Positions 28,335 to 36,017 of a stretch of 64,000 bases of DNA are shown piece by piece. Location of the stretch: assembly GCA_016708465.1 (NCBI GenBank), contig JADJFT010000001.1, positions 248,001-312,000 of the forward strand, read 5' to 3'. A program made the translations under genes and the position numbers. The stretch is from Rhodanobacteraceae bacterium. Lineage in GTDB: Bacteria > Pseudomonadota > Gammaproteobacteria > Xanthomonadales > Ahniellaceae. Under the pieces are notes generated by a model, which had not been told where the DNA came from, did not search any database, and worked only from the letters and a program-made list of their open reading frames with translations. Within the stretch, counting starts at the first letter, position 1. Each line of letters starts with the position of its first letter.

Positions 28335-29908
28335 CTAGCCGAGCGTGCTGTCCGGTGTGATCGGGGTCAGCGGAAAGTCTGGCCTGCCGCGCACCCGCGC
28401 TTCGAGTGCGTGCATCAGCGCCAAAACACGTGATTCCTGCCACAACGGTGCGGCAATCTGTACCGCGACCGGTAGGCCGGTCGCATCGCGTTCGCACTCG
28501 ATCGCAGCCCGAACGGCGCGATCACCGGTTGCTGCACGCGTCGGCGTCTCCTCGGCGCGAATGCGCGTGATCGGAACGATCCCGGCCGGCCAGCCCAGCA
28601 CATTCCACAACGAGGCATAGGTGCCGGCGACGCCGAGATCGATGGCCTGTCCATGCCGGTAAGCCGGGGTCGCGAAGGCCGGCATCAGCACGGCGTCAAA
28701 CCCGTCGGCACGCAACATGTTGCGGAAACGTTCTTCAAATGACTGTTGGCGCATAACCGTGCGCCAGTAGTGATCGGTGTCGCCATGCCCGAAGCAGGAC
28801 AACATGTCTGCAGCACCGATCTGTCCAAAAGCGCGCAACAGCGCCGCCATCACCGTGTTGAAACGGCGGCCACGCGCGGCGAAGAAGCGCAGTCGGGCGA
28901 TGCGCGGATCGACTGGCGAACCGAGCAACTGCCGGCGAATTTCGGCACCTCGATCACTGGACAGCAGATGAAAGAAAATCTCCTGTGCCTGGATCAGCGG
29001 TGGCGGTGTCCACGCGTCAACCGCGACGCCCGATGCACGCAGTTGCGCCGCTGCTTCAGTCACCGCGCGACGGCCAGCAGCATGAACCGGAAACACGCCG
29101 TCGTCCTCGATCAGGGCAACCCGCAACGCCGATACATCGATGCTGCGTGCATCGGCTAGCGGTGCCCAGGGCGGGCCATCACGACCGGCGTCGAATTCGC
29201 CAAACACGATGCGCGTGCCGAGTTCGATGTCGGCGCTCGTGCGCGCCAAGACACCGGCTTGGGAGGTGATCGCACGCTGACCTTTCGAGAAGCCGATGCC
29301 GCAGGCGTCATTGGCGCGCCCGGCACCCGGTTTCAGTCCGAAGATTCCGCAGAATGCCGACGGGACGCGGATGCTGCCGCCGATATCGGTTCGAGCCCGA
29401 GCGGCGAGCCACCGGCTGCGATCAATGCGCCTTCGCCGCCGGTGGAACCACCGCAGGAACGCTCGTGGTGCCAAGGATTGCGGGTGAGACCATAGACCGG
29501 ATTGTCGGTTTCGACGAAGGACATCAGTTGCGGCACATTGGTCTTGCCCAGCACAATGCCGCCGGCATGGCACAGTCGCGCAACATGCGGATCGTTTACG
29601 GTGTCGATCACGGCTTTGCGCGTGGACAGGCCGCCGGTTGCCGCTGTGCCCGCCACTGCCAGGCATTCCTTGATGCTGATCGGCAACCCATGCAGTGGCC
29701 CCAACGGTTCGCCGTGCAGGCGCCGTGTATCAGCTGTATCCGCTTCGCGGCGCGCATGGTCGAAACGTGCGACAACGAGTGCATTGATCGCCGGATTGAC
29801 CGTCTCGATGCGCTCAATCTGTGCATCGACCGATTCACGTGCCGACACATCGCCACGAGCGAGCCGGTCACGCCATTCGGTCGCGCTCAATTGCCAGAGT
29901 GCCGTCAT
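28335..29908 (-). CDS. Amidase (GatA/FAAH signature family), one frameshift
   Basis: Ser-cisSer-Lys hydrolase of about 525 residues after repair. The catalytic Lys is in GPLHGLPISIKECLAVAG. The Gly/Ser-rich signature NPWHHERSCGGSTGGEGALI carries the cis-Ser, and DIGGSIRVPSAFCGIFGLKP carries the nucleophile Ser. The frame is lost near 29392, where one missing base turns LGTDIGG into another frame; the sequence resumes perfectly afterwards. C-terminal GWPAGIVPIT and VQIAAPLWQESRVLALMHAL are typical. No GatB or GatC is adjacent, so it is a stand-alone amidase. The substrate (aliphatic, aryl or fatty amide) is unknown. Confidence 0.87.
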
Positions 29909-30009
29909 CGTTGATCCTCATCGTTGCATCACCAGTATGCCCGCGGCAGGTGACTTCGGGGAGCCAGCATCTCGGCCAAGCGCGGATCAGCAAGTACCGA
30001 CGGCCAAGC

Positions 30010-30120
30010 TCAGTCAATTGCGACAACAACGCGGTTGCGGCCTTGTTGTTTGGCACGATACAGCGCGCACCGCACTGAGCAGCATGGCGAAACGCTGATG
30101 CGCGCGATTGTGATGATTCT
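30010..30120 (-). pseudogene. Fragment of a GGDEF (diguanylate cyclase) C-terminus
   Basis: The last codons read ALYRAKQQGRNRVVVAID and a stop, which is the end of a GGDEF domain (ADxALYxAKxxGRNRV). The preceding bases in another frame give MLLSAV, matching the usual residues before it, so a frame break is present too. The catalytic GGDEF motif and everything upstream are absent, replaced by the region that leads into the fumarase gene on the other strand. This is a relic of a lost regulatory gene. Confidence 0.55.
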
Positions 30121-30190
30121 GTGCCGCGCCGACATGGTTGTACTGCGACGGTGCGCGTAAAATTGCCACTTTCCCCAACCCGATCTCGCC

Positions 30191-31689
30191 GTGGCCACGA
30201 TCCAGCAGGAAGACTTCATCCAGTCCGTCGCCGACGCGCTGCAGTACATCAGCTACTACCACCCGGTCGACTACATCACGAGCTTGGCGCAGGCCTACGA
30301 GCGCGAGCAATCGGCGGCGGCGAAGGATGCGATCGCGCAGATCCTGATCAATTCGCGCTTGTGCGCCGAAGGCCATCGGCCGATCTGCCAGGACACCGGT
30401 ATCGTCACCGTGTTTCTGGAAGTGGGTATGAACCTGTGTTGGAACGCCACGTTGTCGGTCGATGAGATGGTCAACGAAGGCGTTCGCCGCGCATACCACC
30501 ATCCCGACAACAAGCTGCGCGCCTCGGTTCTGGCCGACCCGGCGGGCAAGCGCATCAACACGAAAGACAATACGCCGGCGGTGGTCAACGTAAAAATCGT
30601 GCCCGGCGATCGGCTCGAGGTCACGGTCGCTGCGAAAGGCGGTGGTTCTGAGGCAAAGTCGAAGTTCGCGATGCTGAATCCGTCGGATTCGGTCGTTGAC
30701 TGGGTGCTGAAAACGGTGCCGACGATGGGTGCGGGTTGGTGCCCGCCAGGCATGCTCGGTATAGGCATCGGCGGTACTGCGGAGAAGGCGATGTTGCTCG
30801 CCAAGGAAGCGCTGATGGAGCCGATCGACATTCAGAACCTGATCGCGCGCGGCCCGAATAACCGCGCCGAAGAACTACGCATCGAGTTGTACGAGAAGGT
30901 CAACGCGCTTGGTATAGTGGTCTGACGACCGTGCTCGACGTCAAGGTGAAAGACTATCCGACCCACGCAGCGAACCTGCCGGTCGCGATCATTCCGAATT
31001 GTGCGGCGACGCGCCATGCACATTTCACGCTGGATGGCAGCGGACCAGTGATGCTTGATCCGCCCTCGCTCGATGTCTGGCCGAAGCTGACCTACGACGC
31101 CAGCAAAGGCAGGCGAGTGAATCTGGATACGGTGACGCGCGAAGAAGTTGCGATGTGGCAGCCGGGCGATGTGATCCTGCTCAGCGGCAAGTTGCTGACC
31201 GGCCGCGACGCCGCGCACAAGCGCATGATCGACATGCTCAATCGTGGCGAGGAACTACCGGTCGATTTCCGCGGGCGTTTCATCTACTACGTCGGCCCGG
31301 TCGATCCGGTGCGTGACGAAGTCGTTGGTCCGGCGGGCCCCACGACCGCGACGCGGATGGACAAGTTCACCCGCCAGTTGCTCGAAACCACCGGACTGCT
31401 CGGCATGGTCGGCAAGTCGGAGCGCGGGCCCGAGGCGATCAGCGCAATTCGCGACAATGCTGCCGTCTACTTGATGGCGGTCGGCGGTGCCGCCTATCTG
31501 GTCTCCAAGGCGATCAAGGCGTCGAAGGTGTTGGCATTCGAAGATCTCGGCATGGAAGCGATCTACGAATTCACCGTGCAGGATATGCCGGTCACCGTCG
31601 CCGTCGATTCAAAAGGAACCTCGGTCCATGACACCGGCCCGCGCGAATGGCAGGCGAAAATCGGCAAGATCCCCGTGGTCGTCCTATAA
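30191..31689 (+). CDS. fumA: Class I fumarate hydratase with small internal deletion
   Basis: Iron-sulfur fumarase of the TCA cycle (fumarate to malate). The GTG at 30191 gives the family N-terminus. The three candidate [4Fe-4S] cysteines are in ICQDTGIVTVF, GAGWCPPGM and IPNCAATRHAHF; KVNALGI and TTVLDVKVKDYPTHAANLPV flank the break. In homologues the linking sequence is LGIGAQGLGGLTTV. Here about 16 bases are missing near 30915, deleting GAQGLG and shifting the frame, so the ORF stops and a second reading frame covers the C-terminal half (IEYTV-type swivelling domain ending PREWQAKIGKIPVVV). I treat it as one gene. Two-subunit fumarases exist, but the retained LTTVLDVK after the stop argues against a natural split. 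Confidence 0.87.
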
Positions 31690-31704
31690 CTTCTCGGAGT
31701 ACGC

Positions 31705-32187
31705 ATGAGCAGCATCTACGAATTCAGTACAAAAGACATTGATGGCAATGATGTGTCGCTATCGGTCTACCAGGGCAAGGTGATGCTGTTGGTTAATGTC
31801 GCCTCGAAGTGCGGTTTCACGCCGCAGTACACCGGACTCGAAGCGATGTATCGCAAACATCGCGAACGCGGATTGGTCGTGCTCGGCTTTCCCTGCGATC
31901 AGTTCGGTCATCAGGAACCGGGCGACGAGGATGAAATCAAGAACTTTTGTTCGCTCACCTACGATGTCAGCTTCCCGATGTTCGCAAAAGTCGACGTCAA
32001 TGGTGCCAAGGCGCACCCACTGTGGCAGTGGCTGAAGTCGGAGAAACCCGGCGTTCTCGGGCTGGAAGCGATCAAGTGGAACTTCACCAAGTTCCTCGTC
32101 GATCAATCCGGGAAGGTGGTCAAGCGCTACGCGCCGACCGACACCCCGGAAAAAGTCGAGAAAGACGTAGACGCCTTGCTGCGCTGA
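31705..32187 (+). CDS. Glutathione peroxidase family protein
   Basis: Thiol peroxidase of 160 residues that reduces hydrogen or lipid peroxides. The peroxidatic Cys is in VNVASKCGFTPQYTGLE, the catalytic Gln region in VVLGFPCDQFGHQEPGDEDE (C-x-Q-F instead of N-Q-F), and the Trp-Asn motif in IKWNFTKFLVD. It is a Cys, not selenocysteine, enzyme and lacks a signal peptide. It lies 15 bases after the fumarase stop with GGAG in between, so it may be co-transcribed with this oxidation-sensitive Fe-S enzyme. Confidence 0.92.
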   Translation: MSSIYEFSTKDIDGNDVSLSVYQGKVMLLVNVASKCGFTPQYTGLEAMYRKHRERGLVVLGFPCDQFGHQEPGDEDEIKNFCSLTYDVSFPMFAKVDVNGAKAHPLWQWLKSEKPGVLGLEAIKWNFTKFLVDQSGKVVKRYAPTDTPEKVEKDVDALLR

Positions 32188-32195
32188 TTGTCGTA

Positions 32196-33746
32196 TTACC
32201 GGCTTCCCGCCGCCGCAGATGCAGCGGCCGTCTGTGATTTTGTCCACACGACTTGCACCGCCGCCACTGTCGAACGTGGAATTTCCAGTTCCATGCCGGG
32301 GCGATTGCGCAGCGAAACACGGATGCCGGCACGATTGAAGACCTTGAGTTCACCTTCACGGGTGGAGTTCATCGTGGTGCGGATGATCACGCGTTCGCCG
32401 ATCATGTAAGCGAGGTCATCGAAGCTCACGTCTTCAATCACCGGTTTGTCCGCTGTTGGTACCTGACCATCGACGCCGATCAACGTCGATTCGGCACTGA
32501 CTATCATCGTCGGCACCGCTGGGCTCGGCGTTGCCATCGCGGCCACGACTGCTGCCGATTGCACTTCGGCCGGTAATGTCGCCGAGGTCTGCGCAACGAT
32601 CTGGCGTATCTGCGACGCTGATTCGATGTCTTCCGTTTCCGGATACGGAACGGCGTTGACCACTCGCAACGTGAACGGTGCAGCGGTGTCGTCATTCACG
32701 CGCAGATTGGCGTTCAACATCCACAGCATGTCAGTGGCCGAAAAACGATAGAGTTTATCCAGCGATACCGGATCCAAAGGTTTGGCCGACCAAGTCAGTG
32801 TGTTGCCGGCGCTGGATACGAAACGTCGGTATTGCTCGACCATGGCAGTGTTCGCGAACAGACCCCAATTCAGCAGTCGGCGTTGCAAGTAGTCGATGTG
32901 CTGGTCGATGAACTGCACCTCGGTCAAATGGTCGCGCTGTGCGCAATAGGCGTTGCGTGCAGCAACGAATCCATCGTCTTTCACCGTCCATTGTTGGTCA
33001 CGTAGCTTCGCCTGCTCCCAATCGATCAGCACCAGATTGCCGTCATGCGGCGCCTGCCAGTTCGCTTCGTAGCGCCAACTGGAACGACCTGGGGCATCGA
33101 GTGCGACGCGCATCGCGATGCTTTCGGTACCGGTCGCACTGATATCCAGTTCGAAGTTCACGCCTGGGCTGCGCAGTTCCATTGCGTCGACCAGTTCACC
33201 TTCGGTCCAATACAGGTCTTGGCCGCAGCCCTCACCTTCGAATACCGAACCGCTGGCGAGGCCGTGAACGTCGTCCTGCCACATCTGTTGCTGCGCGTAG
33301 TCCGAAAAAACAACATTTTCGAGGCGCGCATGGATGCGCGGCATTGCCGGGATGTCTTCAAGCGGCGAGCCGTCGTTTGCTTTTTCGGCGGCTTTGGTGG
33401 CCCAGCGCAGAGCGCGGTTCTTGATCAGACTGCTCGGACTACCGAAGGAGAACGCCGACTGCAACACCCAACCCCAGCCCGGCGTGTCGATCACGAAGCG
33501 TTCGGCGGTGATGGCGTCGGTATCCGGATCGCCATCCCAAGGCCAGATCCGCACATTTGTTGCGCCGATATCGCCGTTCCAATCGACATACGTCCTATCG
33601 AAACTCGCCCAGCCGATCAAATTCAGCGACTGCATGGCATCGGACGCGACGCCGCGCACGCGGACGTAGCCGAAGCCGGCGAGGCCAACAACGATAATCA
33701 GAGTCTTCGCCCACCAGGGCCAGCTTTGCAGAGACTTCAACAGCAT
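32196..33746 (-). CDS. Membrane-anchored hypothetical protein, 516 residues
   Basis: I do not recognise the family. Residues about 12-28 (WAKTLIIVVGLAGFGYVRV) form one N-terminal membrane anchor; the rest is predicted periplasmic and mostly beta-rich. The region GDIGATNVRIWPWDGDPDTDAITAERFVIDTPG resembles AsmA/DUF945-like repeats, where layered beta strands contact lipids. A Cys pair (EGEGCGQDLYW and ARNAYCAQRDHL) could form a disulfide. The C-terminal part after an Ala/Thr/Pro linker (EVQSAAVVAAMATPSPAVPT) is a small domain, ERVIIRTTMNSTREGELKVF, with VSLRNRPGMELEIPRSTVAA. Single gene, convergent with the peroxidase. Confidence 0.65.
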   Translation of the reverse strand: MLLKSLQSWPWWAKTLIIVVGLAGFGYVRVRGVASDAMQSLNLIGWASFDRTYVDWNGDIGATNVRIWPWDGDPDTDAITAERFVIDTPGWGWVLQSAFSFGSPSSLIKNRALRWATKAAEKANDGSPLEDIPAMPRIHARLENVVFSDYAQQQMWQDDVHGLASGSVFEGEGCGQDLYWTEGELVDAMELRSPGVNFELDISATGTESIAMRVALDAPGRSSWRYEANWQAPHDGNLVLIDWEQAKLRDQQWTVKDDGFVAARNAYCAQRDHLTEVQFIDQHIDYLQRRLLNWGLFANTAMVEQYRRFVSSAGNTLTWSAKPLDPVSLDKLYRFSATDMLWMLNANLRVNDDTAAPFTLRVVNAVPYPETEDIESASQIRQIVAQTSATLPAEVQSAAVVAAMATPSPAVPTMIVSAESTLIGVDGQVPTADKPVIEDVSFDDLAYMIGERVIIRTTMNSTREGELKVFNRAGIRVSLRNRPGMELEIPRSTVAAVQVVWTKSQTAAASAAAGSR

Positions 33747-33817
33747 TACTCCTGAGACGCTCGTTGTTGACGGCGTGACAGAATGTTAATGGATATCGGT
33801 GTACCAGGACCAGCGAG

Positions 33818-34891
33818 TCAGCTCACACCGGCCTCGCGGTAGGCGCTACGCAACTGTTCCTGGAAGTGGAATAGGGCATTTTCGCGTTTGGGATTGAGGC
33901 GGCCAGGTTGATAGCGGCCGCAGGTCAGCGCACGCTGCACGCGTTCGCAGATGTCGGCGTCCTCGGCTTGGACGTCGTCACTGAATCGCTGGTCTTGCGC
34001 ACGCAACTTGATTGCTTCTGCGGTGGCATCGGGTGGGTAGTAGAAATCGAAGTCCACCCGACATCGGTCAACCGCAATCGGAATAATCCGATTGGTCTGC
34101 AATCGATCCGGCAGAATGTTCAGCATCAAGTTTGGCCAAAGGTAAAAGTACAGCGCGATGCCATCGCCGTAGAAATTGCCGGCGGATTCCATCGGGCTGT
34201 ACTGCAATGAATGCCAGCGGTCGGTTTCGGTGACGTAGTTGCGGTAGTCGAGCAGCTTGTTCAATTCCGGGTGCACGTGTGGGACGTGGTAACCCTCGAG
34301 GTAGTTGTCGGCATAAACCTTCCAGTTGCAGGGCACCGGATAGGACACTTTACGTTCGAACTCATAGTGCGAAAAATCGCGATTACCGAGATGCTTTTCA
34401 GTGCCGGCGAACAATTCCGCGAGTGGCATCTGCGGATCCAGCGCCGCGAAGACCAGCCCGCGCCAGGTATCAACAGCGATCGGCGCGAGATGAATCGAGT
34501 GGATGTCGAAGTCGCTGGTGTCTTGCATTTCGGTAGCCGCCTTGAGCGCACCGTCGAGGCCATAGGTCCAGCCGTGGTAACGACAGCGCAGCGCCTTTGC
34601 AGCGCGACCGTCGCAGGTGGCGATCGGGCCGGCGCGATGCTTGCAGACGTTGATGAATCCGCGTAGCCGGTCATCGTTGCCGCGCACGATCAGTATTGGA
34701 ACATCGGCGATGTCGGCGACGACATGGTCGCCGGCACCGGATAGTTGCGAGATACCGGCGATCAACTGCCAGTTGCGCGCGAAGATGTGTTCGCGTTCCA
34801 CTGTGATCAGCGATGTGTCGCTATAAAAGCGCGCGGCGAGCGCCGTGCTCGCCGCGAGCTGTTGTGCAGCCAGATCGACGCTACCGGTCAT
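33818..34891 (-). CDS. Rieske-type aromatic-ring/amine oxygenase alpha subunit
   Basis: A 357-residue non-heme iron oxygenase. The Rieske [2Fe-2S] ligands are C-x-H in NVCKHRAGPIA and C-x2-H in LRCRYHGWTYG. The mononuclear iron site is D-N-Y-x-E-x2-H-x4-H in DNYLEGYHVPHVHPELNKLL. Sequence texture (LFAGTEKHLGNRDFSHYEFE, SPMESAGNFYGDGIALYFYL) is closest to the choline monooxygenase, stachydrine and carnitine oxygenase group, suggesting a quaternary amine or similar small substrate. No reductase component is adjacent. Its ATG overlaps the TerB-like gene stop (ATGA at 34888-34891), an unusual partner. The reaction is inferred from family only. Confidence 0.87.
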   Translation of the reverse strand: MTGSVDLAAQQLAASTALAARFYSDTSLITVEREHIFARNWQLIAGISQLSGAGDHVVADIADVPILIVRGNDDRLRGFINVCKHRAGPIATCDGRAAKALRCRYHGWTYGLDGALKAATEMQDTSDFDIHSIHLAPIAVDTWRGLVFAALDPQMPLAELFAGTEKHLGNRDFSHYEFERKVSYPVPCNWKVYADNYLEGYHVPHVHPELNKLLDYRNYVTETDRWHSLQYSPMESAGNFYGDGIALYFYLWPNLMLNILPDRLQTNRIIPIAVDRCRVDFDFYYPPDATAEAIKLRAQDQRFSDDVQAEDADICERVQRALTCGRYQPGRLNPKRENALFHFQEQLRSAYREAGVS

Positions 34892-35358
34892 CCGATGGGT
34901 CGACGTGCCATCGCTTCGAGGCGAGAATCGAGGATGTCCGGTGTGAAGCCAAGGCCCGCGGTAATTTGCTGAAGGAATTCTTTTTCGCGCGGACGCACAC
35001 GGCCGTCTGATCCGGCCAAATCCAGCAACGTCTCGTAGAGCTTGCCGACCTCGGGCGACCCGGCGGGATGTACCGACAGGAAACGTTCCAGTTCAACGGC
35101 GATATCAATTTGCCGCGCCTTGCCTCGATTCATCGAGTCCAGCGCGATCTTGCGCGCCGAGAGCGACAAATCCATGTCGTCCATCAGATTGTTCAAGAAG
35201 GCTGCTTCGTCGTCGGTGACGATGCTATCTGCACGCGCCAGATAACCCAGTAGACCGAATACCACCTGCAGCGACACCATCTGGTCGTCATCGATCTTGC
35301 CGCTCGAGAAAATCTCGCGCATCGCCAATTTCAGATCCTTCAACAAGCCGCTTGCCAT
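34888..35358 (-). CDS. TerB/DjlA-like helical domain protein
   Basis: A 156-residue all-helical protein with the TerB-like pattern: QVVFGLLGYLARADSIVTDD then EAAFLNNLMDDM in the first half, repeated in the second as LYETLLDLAGSDGRVRPREK then EFLQQITAGLG. The acidic loops (ARADSIVTDDE, AGSDGRVRPRE) are the usual metal-binding segments. ATG 35358 is preceded by GGAGG at five bases, so longer upstream frames are not used. It overlaps the Rieske oxygenase start by ATGA. Function unknown: TerB-like domains occur in tellurite resistance, co-chaperones and membrane-linked stress proteins. Confidence 0.75.
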   Translation of the reverse strand: MASGLLKDLKLAMREIFSSGKIDDDQMVSLQVVFGLLGYLARADSIVTDDEAAFLNNLMDDMDLSLSARKIALDSMNRGKARQIDIAVELERFLSVHPAGSPEVGKLYETLLDLAGSDGRVRPREKEFLQQITAGLGFTPDILDSRLEAMARRPIG

Positions 35359-35490
35359 GGAAACCTCCACTTCTGTCGAGGGTCTGATGGTGCGCCGGAT
35401 CGTCGGTTCTGAAAAGGGGGCGAGTGTCAGGAAGCGTTGCGCGGCGAGCATGAACCGCGGGTACAAGTTTTCGGCAGGGATTCCACAAAT

Positions 35491-35677
35491 CCCTAAATTC
35501 CTGTTAGGGTGACGCTGCTGTGTGTGTTCGGGTGTCTTGAAAAGCATCCGCCCAGCGGCCGCTTCGCCTTGTCTGATCCATGATCTGCGTGACGAACCGC
35601 CCTCGGTTTTGGGCATTTCCAGCAAGTCGGTGATCCTTTTGATCACCTGGTCTAAATAATTGATTGGAGTTTTTGCA
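35491..35677 (+). promoter_or_regulatory. Upstream/leader region of cspA with two hairpins
   Basis: The region preceding the cold-shock gene holds two inverted repeats, CCCTAA-N7-TTAGGG (35491-35509) and GGTGATC-CTTTT-GATCACC (35629-35647), then AT-rich sequence and GGAG ten bases before the ATG. A long structured 5' leader is the known thermosensor of cspA mRNAs. Whether this one works that way is inference. The first hairpin may instead belong to the promoter of the divergent TerB-like gene. Confidence 0.45.
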
Positions 35678-35890
35678 ATGTCAGCAGATCGTCAGATTGG
35701 TACCGTCAAGTGGTTCAACGAAGCCAAGGGCTTCGGCTTTATCGCCCGCGATAGCGGCCCGGACGTGTTCGTTCACTTCCGCGCAATCCAGGGTACGGGT
35801 TTCAAGACCCTCCAGGAAGGCCAGAAGGTGAGCTTCAAGGTCGTGCAGGGCCAGAAGGGCCTGCAGGCCGATCAGGTCACGCCGGTCTGA
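35678..35890 (+). CDS. cspA: Cold-shock protein (CspA family)
   Basis: A 70-residue single OB-fold RNA/DNA chaperone. RNP1 is KGFGFI and RNP2 VFVHF, within TVKWFNEAKGFGFIARDSGP; the remainder (LQEGQKVSFKVVQGQKGLQA) fits the family closely. ATG 35678 is supported by TTGGAG upstream; an in-frame ATG at 35660 would add six residues not found in relatives. Monocistronic: a structured leader precedes it and a strong intrinsic terminator follows within 30 bases. Expected roles are mRNA unfolding at low temperature or in stationary phase. Confidence 0.96.
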   Translation: MSADRQIGTVKWFNEAKGFGFIARDSGPDVFVHFRAIQGTGFKTLQEGQKVSFKVVQGQKGLQADQVTPV

Positions 35891-35918
35891 TCCCAACCCC
35901 CACGGGTTGAATCAAGAA

Positions 35919-35945
35919 ACACCGGGAGCGATCCCGGTGTTTTTT
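35919..35945 (+). terminator. Intrinsic terminator of cspA
   Basis: Perfect 9-bp stem ACACCGGGA / TCCCGGTGT with tetraloop GCGA, followed by six T (35940-35945). This is the clearest Rho-independent terminator in the window. Confidence 0.9.
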
Positions 35946-36017
35946 CGTCCGATGTTTGGATAAAAACGACACGTATCGCGTCGAACTTGTCGGTCAGTTG
36001 TGCAGCATGCACATCGC

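Noticed and set aside
30931..31689. Independent beta subunit of a two-subunit fumarase/tartrate dehydratase
   Set aside because: Sequence before its apparent start (GLTTV) is still the conserved single-chain fumarase text; only a GAQGLG-length gap separates the halves.
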